A stretch of 16,143 bases of DNA from an uncultured Clostridia bacterium (GCA_947305675.1 CAMZED010000023.1:1-16143), one strand, 5' to 3'; positions 1-9,207 are shown, counted from the first letter of the stretch. Notes: generated by a model from the letters alone, not told the origin. Translations and numbers: made by a program.

Positions 1-182
1 CGCTGCTTTCGATCGTAAGCCAGTTCGGCGACCTCGCCGCCTCGGTCATAAAGCGCAAATTCGGAGTTAAAGATTACGGCAAACTGTTCCCCGGCCACGG
101 CGGGGTCCTCGACAGGTTCGACAGCGTGCTCGCCGTATCGATAGTAACGGCGCTCGCAGTCGATATCGTAAATTCATTATGA
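1..182 (+). CDS. cdsA: Phosphatidate cytidylyltransferase, C-terminal end (5' end outside window)
   Basis: Only the last 59 codons are present, read in the frame beginning at base 3 and ending at TGA 180-182. The enzyme makes CDP-diacylglycerol from phosphatidic acid and CTP at the membrane, the branch point for phospholipid synthesis. The fragment carries the family's C-terminal signature almost intact: an S-x2-KR segment, then KD-x-G, then PGHGGVLDRFDS, whose aspartates bind the catalytic metals. A hydrophobic stretch (about VLAVSIVTALAV) follows as the last membrane segment. Its stop overlaps the dxr start as ATGA, so translation of the two is probably coupled. The position before dxr and rseP is the usual one in Bacillota. 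Confidence 0.95.
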   Translation, partial: LLSIVSQFGDLAASVIKRKFGVKDYGKLFPGHGGVLDRFDSVLAVSIVTALAVDIVNSL

Positions 183-1312
183 ACGTAAAAAGTATAGCCG
201 TGCTCGGTTCGACAGGATCGATCGGCAGGCAAACGCTCGAGGTGGCAAGGCACCTCGGGATCGGAATAACCGCGCTTTCGGCGGGTTCAAACGCAAAACT
301 GCTCGAATCGCAATGCCGCGAATTTCGCCCGCAAAGAGTATGTATCGGCGAATCGGAGTATAATAATCTAAAAACGGCGCTTGCCGATACCAACGTAAAA
401 ATCCTTTCCGGCGACGAAGGCCTTGCCGAGCTCGCAAGCGTCGACCCTTCGCCTACTTTGGTCAACGCGGTACTCGGTATGAAAGGGCTCGTCCCTACGC
501 TGAACGCCGCGAAAGCCGGCAAAAAGATCGCTTTCGCCAACAAAGAAACGCTTGTCGCCGGCGGAAATATCGTGACCGGCGCGGTAAAAGAAGGCGGCGC
601 CCGGCTTTTGCCCGTCGACAGCGAGCATTCCGCGATCTTCCAGTGCATTCAGAACGGCAATCCGATCAAAAAAATACTGCTTACCGGATCGGGAGGGCCT
701 TTCCGCGGCAAAGACGGCGCTTTTCTCGAAACCGTCACCCCGGAAATGGCGGTAAGACATCCCAAATGGAATATGGGCAAAAAAATATCCGTCGACAGCG
801 CAAGCCTTATGAACAAAGGACTTGAACTTATCGAGGCTATGCATCTGTTCGACGTTTCGCCCGAAAAGATCGAAATAATAATCCATCCGCAGAGCACGGT
901 GCATTCTCTGGTCGAGTTCGAGGATAACGCCGTTCTCGCCCAGCTCGGATCTCCGGATATGCGGACCTGCATACAGTATGCGCTCACTTACCCCGACCGT
1001 GCGCCTTCAATGGCTTCGCCTTTGGATCTGTTCGGCGCCGGGCTTACTTTTGAACGTCCCGACCGGGAAACTTTTCCGCTGCTTGCGCTTGCCGAAAGGT
1101 GCGCTCGCAAGGGCGGCAACGCTCCGGCGGTGATGAACGGCGCAAACGAGCAGGCCGTGGCTGAATTCCTTAACGGGAAGATCGGTTTTACAAAGATGTT
1201 CCGGCTGGTCATCGAAGCGGTCGACGCGCTGGAATACATACCGTCGCCGGGGCTCGAAGATATTGTCGCTTCGGACGCGGCGGCGCGCGAATACGTTTTA
1301 TCGCATAAATAA
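179..1312 (+). CDS. dxr: 1-deoxy-D-xylulose 5-phosphate reductoisomerase
   Basis: A 377-residue protein of normal family length. It rearranges and reduces DXP to 2-C-methyl-D-erythritol 4-phosphate with NADPH, the first committed step of the MEP isoprenoid pathway in the cytosol. Visible motifs are the dinucleotide-binding GSTGSIG at residues 10-16, the NKE stretch at 121-123, the metal ligands in VDSEH (D147, E149), HPKWNMG at 194-200, and SLMNKGLELIEA with K213 and the third metal ligand E216. HPQSTVHS and a PDMR stretch (259-262) follow. The ATG lies inside the cdsA stop (ATGA) with no clear Shine-Dalgarno sequence, so it probably relies on translational coupling. All catalytic residues I can check are present. 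ispG and ispE of the same pathway lie downstream in this window. Confidence 0.98.
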   Translation: MNVKSIAVLGSTGSIGRQTLEVARHLGIGITALSAGSNAKLLESQCREFRPQRVCIGESEYNNLKTALADTNVKILSGDEGLAELASVDPSPTLVNAVLGMKGLVPTLNAAKAGKKIAFANKETLVAGGNIVTGAVKEGGARLLPVDSEHSAIFQCIQNGNPIKKILLTGSGGPFRGKDGAFLETVTPEMAVRHPKWNMGKKISVDSASLMNKGLELIEAMHLFDVSPEKIEIIIHPQSTVHSLVEFEDNAVLAQLGSPDMRTCIQYALTYPDRAPSMASPLDLFGAGLTFERPDRETFPLLALAERCARKGGNAPAVMNGANEQAVAEFLNGKIGFTKMFRLVIEAVDALEYIPSPGLEDIVASDAAAREYVLSHK

Positions 1313-1329
1313 CTATGGAGTGATTATAA

Positions 1330-2400
1330 ATGGGAATCGGTTCGGTTTTATTGACATTACTGGTTATGCTTCTGGTGTTCGGGATACTTATATTTATCCA
1401 CGAACTCGGGCATTACCTCGTCGCCCGGAAATTCGGTGTGGGCATTACCGAGTTTTCCATCGGTATGGGTCCGGCTTTAAAGACCTGGCACGGCAAATAT
1501 AACGATTTTTCGATCAGGGCGCTGCCGATCGGCGGCTTTGTGAATATGGTCGGCGAATATGACGACGAGATCCCTCCGGAATTCGCCGGGAAAACTCCGC
1601 TCAATTCCAAACCCGTCTGGCAAAGAATGCTTATCGTGCTCGCCGGTCCGTTTATGAACCTTTTGCTGGCGTTCATCCTTATGGCTGTTATAGTAATTGC
1701 AAGCGGCACTATGGGTACGACTGTAGTCGCCCAGTTCAAAGACGATTCGGTATCGGACAGCTGCGGGCTTTCGGTCGGGGATGAAATAATCGAAATTAAC
1801 GGAAAAACGATACACTGTTACACCGAAATGGCTTATAAGATCGTTTCGGACGGTGTCGAACCGATGCAGATCACCGTTCTGCGCGACGGGAACGAGATAG
1901 TCCTGAACGACGTCACCTTCGGCACCGAACTCGAGGACGGAAAAATCAATATCGGCGTGCAGGATTTTTTGGTCTATGCAAAAGATTACACTTTCGGCAA
2001 CGTGATCTATGAATCGTTCTGGCAAGCCGCCTCGACGGTATATATGACGGTCGATTCTCTCGTCGACACCCTGCGCGGCAGATATGGTATCGACGCGGTT
2101 GGAGGCCCGATCGCCGTCGGCGGTCAGGTCGGGGAGATGATCGAACAGAGCGCCGATTTCGGCGAGGGCGTCCGCAATATCGCCACGCTCACCGTGTTCA
2201 TATCGGTCTCGCTCGGTGTGGCGAACCTCCTTCCGCTTCCCGTGCTTGACGGCGGAAGGTTCCTGCTTTATGTCATAGAAGCTGTCAGGCGCAAGCCGCT
2301 TCCGCGCAAAGTCGAACAGACGATTATGACGGCCTGCACGGTATTGCTGTTCGGTTTAGTAATATTTGTCGCAATAAAAGATTTTATCGGGTTGTTCTGA
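1330..2400 (+). CDS. rseP: Site-2 intramembrane zinc metalloprotease, RseP/RasP family
   Basis: A 356-residue integral membrane protease. The first transmembrane segment (about 5-25) runs into the zinc motif HELGH at 24-28. A second hydrophobic segment lies near 104-125, followed by one PDZ domain at about 130-205. The second half of the active site is NLLPLPVLDGG at 299-309 with D307, and a last membrane segment lies at about 331-350. In Bacillus the homologue RasP cleaves anti-sigma factor stubs, FtsL and remnant signal peptides within the membrane; substrates here cannot be read from the sequence. A GGAGTG Shine-Dalgarno sequence (1317-1322) sits 7 bases before the ATG. It follows dxr by 17 bases and is one base ahead of ispG, the common Clostridia arrangement. 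It is complete with no visible defects. Confidence 0.97.
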   Translation: MGIGSVLLTLLVMLLVFGILIFIHELGHYLVARKFGVGITEFSIGMGPALKTWHGKYNDFSIRALPIGGFVNMVGEYDDEIPPEFAGKTPLNSKPVWQRMLIVLAGPFMNLLLAFILMAVIVIASGTMGTTVVAQFKDDSVSDSCGLSVGDEIIEINGKTIHCYTEMAYKIVSDGVEPMQITVLRDGNEIVLNDVTFGTELEDGKINIGVQDFLVYAKDYTFGNVIYESFWQAASTVYMTVDSLVDTLRGRYGIDAVGGPIAVGGQVGEMIEQSADFGEGVRNIATLTVFISVSLGVANLLPLPVLDGGRFLLYVIEAVRRKPLPRKVEQTIMTACTVLLFGLVIFVAIKDFIGLF

Positions 2401-2401
2401 T

Positions 2402-3457
2402 ATGACAAGAAAGATCACAAAACAAATAAAAGTCGGCGGCGTCACTGTCGGCGGCGGCGCAGAGATAGCGGTGCAGTCAATGACAAACACGCGCACTTCC
2501 GACCGCGAAAACACGCTTCGCCAGATATTAAAACTTGCATCCGCCGGGTGCGATATAGTGCGGTTCACCGTAAACGATAACGATGCCGCCGAACAGATCC
2601 CGTATTACGTCGAAAATTCTCCCGTCCCGCTGGTGGCGGACATACATTTCGATTATCGCCTGGCGATCGCCGCGGCTGAACGCGGTATTTCAAAAATAAG
2701 GATCAATCCCGGCAATATCGGCGATAAGGACAACATCAAAAAAGTCGCCGATGTTTGCCGTTTACATAATGTTCCGATAAGGATCGGCATTAACGGCGGC
2801 AGCGCCGAAAAGAGCGTGCTGGCGAAATACGGCGGACCGACCGCCGAGGCGCTTGCCGAAAGCGCGCTTATCAACGCCGAAATGCTCGAAAGCTGCGGGT
2901 TCGACGACATTGTTCTTTCGGTAAAAAGCTCAGATGTCCGCACAATGGTCGAAGCTAACCGGATACTCAGCGAAAAAAGCCTTCACCCGCTTCATATCGG
3001 CGTTACCGAGACCGGCGATATCCGCCGCGGAAACATAAAATCGGCAGTGGGGATAGGCGCGCTTCTGCTCGACGGGATCGGCGATACCGTGCGTGTTTCG
3101 CTTACCGACGATCCGGTAAACGAAGTTTACGCCGCAAAGGATATACTGTTCGCTTGCGGATACGGCGGAGGGGTTGACATAATCTCCTGCCCGACCTGCG
3201 GCAGGACACGGACCGATCTTATCCCGATCGTCGCGGAACTCGAGCGCGAAACTTCAAATATCGTTACCTCCAAAAGAATCACCGTCGCGGTGATGGGCTG
3301 CGCGGTGAACGGCCCGGGCGAGGCGTCTCACGCCGACGTCGGGATCGCTTGCGGCGAAGGGGAGGGCCTGCTTTTCCGTCGGGGAGAACCCGTTTCCAAA
3401 ATAGCCGAAAGCAATATTGTTCAGACTTTATTGAACGAGATAAAGGAACTTTTATAA
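2402..3457 (+). CDS. ispG: 4-hydroxy-3-methylbut-2-enyl diphosphate synthase (MEcPP reductase)
   Basis: A 351-residue iron-sulfur enzyme of the MEP pathway, converting the cyclic diphosphate MEcPP to HMBPP. The N-terminal TIM-barrel part contains VQSMTNT at 24-30, VADIHFD at 78-84 and RINPGNIG at 100-107. The C-terminal part binds a [4Fe-4S] cluster through CPTCGR (C263, C266) and MGCAVNGPGE (C300, with E307 the usual fourth ligand). The usual GVNxGSLE stretch reads GINGGSAE here, a mild deviation. The gene starts one base after the rseP stop with no good Shine-Dalgarno sequence, which suggests translational coupling. The organism needs iron-sulfur assembly and a reductant (ferredoxin or flavodoxin) encoded elsewhere. 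In Bacillus subtilis this slot before polC holds proS instead. Confidence 0.98.
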   Translation: MTRKITKQIKVGGVTVGGGAEIAVQSMTNTRTSDRENTLRQILKLASAGCDIVRFTVNDNDAAEQIPYYVENSPVPLVADIHFDYRLAIAAAERGISKIRINPGNIGDKDNIKKVADVCRLHNVPIRIGINGGSAEKSVLAKYGGPTAEALAESALINAEMLESCGFDDIVLSVKSSDVRTMVEANRILSEKSLHPLHIGVTETGDIRRGNIKSAVGIGALLLDGIGDTVRVSLTDDPVNEVYAAKDILFACGYGGGVDIISCPTCGRTRTDLIPIVAELERETSNIVTSKRITVAVMGCAVNGPGEASHADVGIACGEGEGLLFRRGEPVSKIAESNIVQTLLNEIKELL

Positions 3458-6400
3458 ATGGTCGAGGAATTCAGAAGCAAATTCAAAAAGGCGGTGTTTT
3501 CAAGCGCACAGATCAACTCTTTGTCGGGGCTGATCTCGTTCGGCGTCCGCGTCGACCGCGAACATCAGATGATCGCAGTCGAGGCGGCGTTCTCGGCATA
3601 CATTAAGCCGGCAGAACTTTTCTCGATCGCCGATTCCATAAAGAATTCATATAAACTCAACCGCGTCGACATTTATCCGCGTTTTGAAGGAGTCGCCTTC
3701 AAGCCGGAATATATGGACGGCATTATCGATACTCTTAAAAGGTTTTCGCGGCTTGATTACGGATTTTTCGACAATTCGGTCTATAATTACGACGAAGAAA
3801 CTTCAAAATTCGTAATAAAACTGCGCCGAGGGATCTCGGTCGAATATCTCGAAACAAACGGAGCGGAACAGTTTATTATTCAGTGCGTAAGTCAACAGTT
3901 CGGCGTAAACCTTGACCTTGTGCTGGAGGGCGACGAAGTCGTCCCCGCCGAGTATTTCAACGACCGCGAGGACGTTCTTGCCGAAAGCATAAGGAACCAA
4001 AGGGCGGCGATCGACGCGGAAACGGTAAAGCCGGATATACTCAACTCGCTCAACGCCAAAGAATACGGCGATCCGGAGTATTTCGAAGAGGACGGCAAAC
4101 TTTTCGTGCGCGTCGGCGGCATCACGCTGGATATCACCGATCCGAAACCCGTTCTCGGCGACAGACGCAGCTGGAACCTCACCGCGATCTCCAATCTGCG
4201 CGATAACGAATCGGTCTGCGTCGGCGGAAAACTGTTCTCGGTCGAGAGCAAAGAAAATTACGAGGGCGATAAGATCTCCTATACCCTTTATATAACCGAT
4301 TTTTCGGCTTCCGTCATCGCTCGCGTGACCTGCCCGAAGGATGAACCTCTTCCGCTTCCGAAACCGCCGGCGTACGTTTTGCTTTCGGGGCGCGCAGAAC
4401 ACCGCAAGATCTATAACCGCCAGTTGAAAACCCATGTTGACGACGAAGAAATAAGTATCAACTGCAAAGCGTTGTCGAAGTGCGGCTTTCTCGGCAGGCA
4501 GGATAAATCCGAAGAAAAGCGCGTTGAACTTCACCTACATACCAATATGTCGGCGCTCGATGCTCTTGCCGATCCCGCCGATATAATCGCGCGCGCCGAC
4601 GAATGGGGAATGCCCGCCGTCGCTTTTACCGACCACGGGACCCTTCAAAGCTATCCGATCGTTATGGCGGCGGCAAAAAAACACCCCAACGTCAAGCCGA
4701 TATACGGGATCGAGGGCTATCTTGTCGACGACACCGCCCGCGCGGTGTTCCGCTGTTCCGAGCCCGAAAAAATCGATCTTAACGAATCGGTATTTATAAT
4801 TTTCGATATCGAAACGACCGGGCTCTCGTTCAAGACCTGCGGGATAACGCAGATCGGCGCGCTGAAATACAAAGGCGGCGAGATCATCGGCGAGTTTTCG
4901 ACTTTTGTCGATCCCGGAATGCATATCCCCGAAGAAATAACCAGGCTTACCGGTATCGACGACGCAAAAGTCGCCGGTGCTCCCGGCGAAAAAGAAGCCG
5001 TCTCCGCGTTCCTTGAATTCTGCGGCGACAGTATGCTTGTCGCCCACAACGCTAACTTTGATGTTTCGTTCATATCGCGCGTGGCGAACGATTTCGGCAT
5101 CCCGTTCGAAAACCCTTATCTCGATACGGTGGCGCTTTCGCGGTATATCAATACCGATACTTCCAACCACCGGCTCGATACGCTGGCGAAATATTATAAA
5201 CTCGGGCAATTTGACCATCACCGCGCTGACGCCGATACCGAAATGCTGGCGCGGATATTCGAATGTATGGTCAGAAAACTCGCGGCGAACGGCGTATATA
5301 ACGTCGCGGAGATGAACGCCGCAATGGCGGCCAACTGCGATCCGACAAGGCTTAAATGTTACCACGTCATAATACTCGTAAAGAATGCGGTGGGGCTTAA
5401 AAATCTTTATAAGATCGTTTCGCGTTCCTACGTCGATTATTTCCGCATGCATCCGCGAATACCGAAAACCCTGCTTTCGGAATACCGCGAAGGACTGGTC
5501 GTCGGTTCGGCTTGCTCTGCCGGTGAATTGTACGACGCGATCCTTTCAAACAAACCGTTCGGCGATCTGTTGAAGATCGCGGATTTCTACGATTATCTCG
5601 AGGTTCAGCCCGATTCCAACAACGGCTATCTCGTCGAAGAGGGACGGCTCGGCGAAAACCGCGAAGCCGCGCGCGAACAACTGCGCGAAAACGTTCGCAC
5701 AATAATGCGCATCGCGGAAAAACAGAACAAACTCGTCGTTGCTACCGGAGATGTGCATTTTATGGATCCCGAGGACGAGATCTACCGCCAGATAATGATG
5801 TTCGGAATGAAGTATAACGACGCCCTGCGCGAAACGAAGCTTTATTTCAGGACGACGGAGGAAATGCTTGCCGAATTCGCTTATCTCGGCGAGGAGACCG
5901 CGCGGAAGATCGTCATCGAGAACCCCAAGAAGATCATCGCCGATTTTGAAGATATCAAGCCGATCCCCGACGGAACTTATACCCCGTATATCGAGGGAGC
6001 GGAGGAAGAACTTCAGCGGCTGTGCGAAAATACCGCGCACGAGATGTACGGCGAAGTGCTTCCGGATATCGTAAAACAAAGGATGGACCGCGAACTCGGC
6101 TCGATAATCAAAAACGGCTACGCCGTGCTTTACGTCATCGCGCGCAGGCTTGTTCAGTACAGTGAAGAAAACGGTTACCTCGTCGGATCGCGTGGGTCGG
6201 TCGGCTCGTCGTTCGTCGCAACGCTGGCGAAGATATCCGAAGTGAATCCGCTTCCGCCGCATTACGCCTGCCCGAAGTGCAAATATTCCGAGTTCTTCAC
6301 TCACGGGGAAGTCGGATCGGGGTTTGATCTCGACGACAGATGCTGCCCGGTGTGCGGCACGCTTATGCGCCCCGACGGACACGATATCCCGTTTGAGACG

Positions 6401-7846
6401 TTTCTGGGCTTCCACGGCGAAAAGGCGCCGGATATCGACCTTAACTTTTCCGGCGACGTTCAGACTCTGTGCCATAAATACACCGAGGTACTGTTCGGAA
6501 AAGAGAACATATTCCGCGCCGGCACGGTCGGCACTTTGCAGGACAAGAACTGCTTCGGATTCGTCAAAAAATACCTGGAAGACCGCGGTTTAAGGCTCAC
6601 CCGCGCCGAGCAGGCGCGGCTCGCCCAGGGGTTTGTCGGCGTTAAACGCACCACGGGACAGCATCCCGGCGGGATCGTCGTCATACCTAAAGAATACGAA
6701 ATATACGATTTCACCCCGGTCCAATATCCGGCCAACAAGGTATCGTCGGGGGTAATAACCACTCATTTCGCGTTTGAATATCTGCATGATACTCTGCTTA
6801 AACTCGATATGCTCGGGCACGACGTTCCCACCTTTTACCATATACTTGAACAGTACACCGGGATCGATGTCCGCACCGTTAAAATGAACGACAAAAAAGT
6901 CATCGACCTGTTCGCGTCCACCGAACCGCTCGGCGTCACTCCCGAACAGATCGGCTGCCGGATAGGTACTTTGGGATTGCCGGAGTTCGGGACCGATTAC
7001 GCCATCCAGATGATACTCGACGCCAAACCCAAAACTTTTGCCGACCTGCTTCAGATCTCGGGCCTTTCGCACGGGACGGGCATCTGGCTCGGCAACGGTA
7101 AGGATCTTATCGAAAACGGCACCTGCACCATCAGCGATATCATCGGTACGCGCGACAGCATAATGATATATCTTATGCAAAAAGGGCTCGATCCGTCGAT
7201 CGCATTCAACGCAATGGAACGCACCCGCAAGGGCAAAGGGCTTTTGCCGGAGCAGGAAGAGGAAATGCGCAAACACGACGTTCCTCAGTGGTATATCGAT
7301 TCCTGCAATAAAATACAGTATATGTTCCCGAAAGCGCACGCGGCGGCATACACCATCGCTTCGCTCCGGTTGGGCTGGTTCAAAGTTTACCGCCCGTTGG
7401 AATATTATGCGACTTATTTCACCGTGAAAGCCGACAACTTCGACGGCGAACTGGTTATGGGCGGAAAACGCAAGCTCGAAGAACGCCTTAACACCATAAA
7501 GGCAATGCCGGATCCCACCGCGAAAGAAGAGGACGCGATCGTTTTCATCCGCGTTGTGCTGGAGATGTTCGCTCGCGGGATCGGTTTCCTGCCGGTATCG
7601 CTCGGCAAATCCGAGGCAAAAGCTTTCATCCCCGAAAACGGCAAAATAAGGCTGCCGCTTTGCTCGCTTAACGGGCTGGGCGAATCGGTCGCCGAAAAGA
7701 TAGTTTCCGTCATCAAAGACGGAAGCGCCACCACCGTGGAGGAGATAAGGGTAAAGGCTTCGGTAAACAAATCGATAATGGATCTGCTTGCCAAAAACAA
7801 CTGCTTCGGCGATCTGCCTGAATCCGACCAGATCACCATGTTCTGA
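3458..7846 (+). CDS. polC: DNA polymerase III alpha subunit, Gram-positive PolC type, with proofreading exonuclease
   Basis: A 1462-residue replicative polymerase, slightly longer than Bacillus PolC. Order of domains: N-terminal region (1-200), OB fold (about 205-345), PHP domain beginning VELHLHT (H359, H361; D392/H393; E419) and resuming after the exonuclease (GDVHF, D765/H767), and a DEDDh 3'-5' exonuclease inserted at about 445-605 (D450, E452, D534, H588, D593). The polymerase core has a zinc ribbon (C938, C941, C963, C966), the catalytic PDIDLNF (D992, D994) and KLDMLG (D1117). The C terminus QITMF (1458-1462) fits the beta-clamp-binding pentapeptide of this family. An AAAGGA Shine-Dalgarno sequence (3442-3447) precedes the ATG, which immediately follows the ispG stop. 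DnaE is excluded by the inserted exonuclease. PolC is typical of Bacillota. Confidence 0.99.
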   Translation: MVEEFRSKFKKAVFSSAQINSLSGLISFGVRVDREHQMIAVEAAFSAYIKPAELFSIADSIKNSYKLNRVDIYPRFEGVAFKPEYMDGIIDTLKRFSRLDYGFFDNSVYNYDEETSKFVIKLRRGISVEYLETNGAEQFIIQCVSQQFGVNLDLVLEGDEVVPAEYFNDREDVLAESIRNQRAAIDAETVKPDILNSLNAKEYGDPEYFEEDGKLFVRVGGITLDITDPKPVLGDRRSWNLTAISNLRDNESVCVGGKLFSVESKENYEGDKISYTLYITDFSASVIARVTCPKDEPLPLPKPPAYVLLSGRAEHRKIYNRQLKTHVDDEEISINCKALSKCGFLGRQDKSEEKRVELHLHTNMSALDALADPADIIARADEWGMPAVAFTDHGTLQSYPIVMAAAKKHPNVKPIYGIEGYLVDDTARAVFRCSEPEKIDLNESVFIIFDIETTGLSFKTCGITQIGALKYKGGEIIGEFSTFVDPGMHIPEEITRLTGIDDAKVAGAPGEKEAVSAFLEFCGDSMLVAHNANFDVSFISRVANDFGIPFENPYLDTVALSRYINTDTSNHRLDTLAKYYKLGQFDHHRADADTEMLARIFECMVRKLAANGVYNVAEMNAAMAANCDPTRLKCYHVIILVKNAVGLKNLYKIVSRSYVDYFRMHPRIPKTLLSEYREGLVVGSACSAGELYDAILSNKPFGDLLKIADFYDYLEVQPDSNNGYLVEEGRLGENREAAREQLRENVRTIMRIAEKQNKLVVATGDVHFMDPEDEIYRQIMMFGMKYNDALRETKLYFRTTEEMLAEFAYLGEETARKIVIENPKKIIADFEDIKPIPDGTYTPYIEGAEEELQRLCENTAHEMYGEVLPDIVKQRMDRELGSIIKNGYAVLYVIARRLVQYSEENGYLVGSRGSVGSSFVATLAKISEVNPLPPHYACPKCKYSEFFTHGEVGSGFDLDDRCCPVCGTLMRPDGHDIPFETFLGFHGEKAPDIDLNFSGDVQTLCHKYTEVLFGKENIFRAGTVGTLQDKNCFGFVKKYLEDRGLRLTRAEQARLAQGFVGVKRTTGQHPGGIVVIPKEYEIYDFTPVQYPANKVSSGVITTHFAFEYLHDTLLKLDMLGHDVPTFYHILEQYTGIDVRTVKMNDKKVIDLFASTEPLGVTPEQIGCRIGTLGLPEFGTDYAIQMILDAKPKTFADLLQISGLSHGTGIWLGNGKDLIENGTCTISDIIGTRDSIMIYLMQKGLDPSIAFNAMERTRKGKGLLPEQEEEMRKHDVPQWYIDSCNKIQYMFPKAHAAAYTIASLRLGWFKVYRPLEYYATYFTVKADNFDGELVMGGKRKLEERLNTIKAMPDPTAKEEDAIVFIRVVLEMFARGIGFLPVSLGKSEAKAFIPENGKIRLPLCSLNGLGESVAEKIVSVIKDGSATTVEEIRVKASVNKSIMDLLAKNNCFGDLPESDQITMF

Positions 7847-7855
7847 TATTAAACC

Positions 7856-8689
7856 ATGAATAAATATTACGATTATCATTCACATTCATATTTTTCCGGC
7901 GATATCCCCGCGGGAAGAGGCAGTTCGGTGCGCGAAATGTGCCTCTCAGCCATCGAAAAAGGCGTTGCCGAGCTTGCCGTTACCGATCATTGCGATATCG
8001 ACGGTATCATCGACGGATACTTCAAGCCGCTCGATCACGAAGCCGTTCTTGCCGAAATACTCGCCGCGCGCGAAGAATTCCGCGGAAGATTGAAGCTGCT
8101 TCACGGGATCGAACTCGGCCAGGGGATACACAAACCGAAAGAGGCTTCGGAACTGTTGGAAAAATACGGCTACGACGTGGTTTTGGGCTCGGTACACGCC
8201 GTACGCGGCATAATCGATTTTGCGGATACCGATCTCATATCGCTTTCGAAGAACGAAAGGATCACGCTCTGGGAACGTTATCTTGCCGAGATGCTCGAAA
8301 TGCTTGAATGGGGGAAATTTGATATTCTCACCCATATAACCTACCCGAAACGCTACTTTTTAAAACAGGGGATAACCGATTTCCCGGATATCGCCGGCAG
8401 GGGCAAAGAATACTTCGAGCCGATAATAAAAAAAGTGATCGAAAAAGGGTTTACTCTTGAATGCAATACTTCGGGATTGCGTCAGATAATGGGCGAATGC
8501 CTTCCGAACCGCGAACTTTTCGGGTTTTATTACGAGCTCGGCGGGCGCGATATATCGTTTGGAGCCGATTCGCACAACGCGCGCGATATAGCCGCGGGGT
8601 TCGATACCGCCGCGGAGATGTTGAAAAGTCTCGGATTTAAATATATTTCGGTTTTCGACGGAAGGCAAAAGAGCCGTATCCCGTTCTGA
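7856..8689 (+). CDS. PHP-domain phosphoesterase, histidinol-phosphatase (HisK/HisJ)-like
   Basis: A 277-residue single-domain PHP protein of about the length of the monofunctional histidinol-phosphatase family. Metal-site motifs are all visible: YHSHS (H8, H10), TDHCD (D44, H45), GIELGQ (E86), GSVHAV (H114), LTHITYPKR (H160) and GADSHN (D238, H240). Members remove phosphate from histidinol phosphate in histidine synthesis, but no other his gene is nearby and relatives act on other phosphoesters, so the substrate is uncertain. The start is fixed: an in-frame TAA lies two codons upstream and H8 must be included. There is no Shine-Dalgarno sequence in the 9-base gap after polC, so translation probably depends on ribosomes leaving polC. 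I infer co-transcription with polC. Confidence 0.85.
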   Translation: MNKYYDYHSHSYFSGDIPAGRGSSVREMCLSAIEKGVAELAVTDHCDIDGIIDGYFKPLDHEAVLAEILAAREEFRGRLKLLHGIELGQGIHKPKEASELLEKYGYDVVLGSVHAVRGIIDFADTDLISLSKNERITLWERYLAEMLEMLEWGKFDILTHITYPKRYFLKQGITDFPDIAGRGKEYFEPIIKKVIEKGFTLECNTSGLRQIMGECLPNRELFGFYYELGGRDISFGADSHNARDIAAGFDTAAEMLKSLGFKYISVFDGRQKSRIPF

Positions 8690-8715
8690 CATCCGGAACC
8701 GATTCAATCAGCCAC

Positions 8716-8722
8716 AGGGGGA
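8716..8722 (+). promoter_or_regulatory. Shine-Dalgarno sequence of the Lrp/AsnC gene
   Basis: AGGGGGA lies 8 bases before the ATG at 8731. It supports that start and gives this gene translation independent of the PHP gene. No convincing promoter is visible in the 41-base gap. Confidence 0.7.
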
Positions 8723-8730
8723 ATAAAAGA

Positions 8731-9207
8731 ATGAAAGAAAAAGTATTGTCATACCTCGAAAAAGACGCCCGCATCCCGCACCGGGATATCGCCGTTATGC
8801 TCGGAATATCCGAAAAAGAAGTCGAAGATATTATCGAGCAGTGCGAACGCGACGGCACCATAAAATGTTACCGCACCGTGATCGATTGGAACAAGACCGG
8901 TAAAAAAACGGTCAGTGCGCTGATAGAACTGAAAACCATCCCACAGCGCGATAAGGGGTTCGACGCGGTCGCCGAACGCGTAAGCCATTTTCCCGAGGTC
9001 ACCTCGGTTTCGCTTATGTCCGGCGGCTTTGATCTTGCGATAACCGTCGAAGGCAACGATATGCGCGACGTCGCCATGTTCGTCGCCGAAAAACTCGCCA
9101 CCATCGAGGGCGTCACGGCGACAGCCACCCACTTCGAACTGCAGAAATATAAAGAACACGGCGTTGTTTTCAATTTAGAGAAGAGCGATATAAGAGGGAA
9201 CGAATAG
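8731..9207 (+). CDS. Lrp/AsnC-family transcriptional regulator
   Basis: A 158-residue regulator, typical length. An N-terminal winged helix-turn-helix (about 1-55) includes RDIAVMLGISEKEVEDII. The C-terminal RAM (ligand-binding, oligomerising) domain spans about 60-140, with SLMSGGFDLAI at 94-104 corresponding to the family's amino-acid-binding turn. Members sense amino acids and control transport or metabolism genes, often including their own operon. Its stop overlaps by one base the GTG start of the aminotransferase behind it, a pairing resembling Bacillus AlaR-AlaT (YugG-YugH). I infer that it controls that aminotransferase, but the ligand and the operator cannot be read from the sequence. 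Confidence 0.93.
   Translation: MKEKVLSYLEKDARIPHRDIAVMLGISEKEVEDIIEQCERDGTIKCYRTVIDWNKTGKKTVSALIELKTIPQRDKGFDAVAERVSHFPEVTSVSLMSGGFDLAITVEGNDMRDVAMFVAEKLATIEGVTATATHFELQKYKEHGVVFNLEKSDIRGNE

Noticed and set aside
4535..5452. Minus-strand frame of 305 codons opposite the polC PHP/exonuclease region
   Set aside because: Shadow of polC, whose + strand frame carries the complete catalytic motifs there.
6590..7879. Long open frame of 429 codons on the minus strand opposite polC
   Set aside because: It is fully antisense to polC, resembles no family I know, and has no separate start context. Strong codon bias of the real gene readily leaves such open antisense frames.
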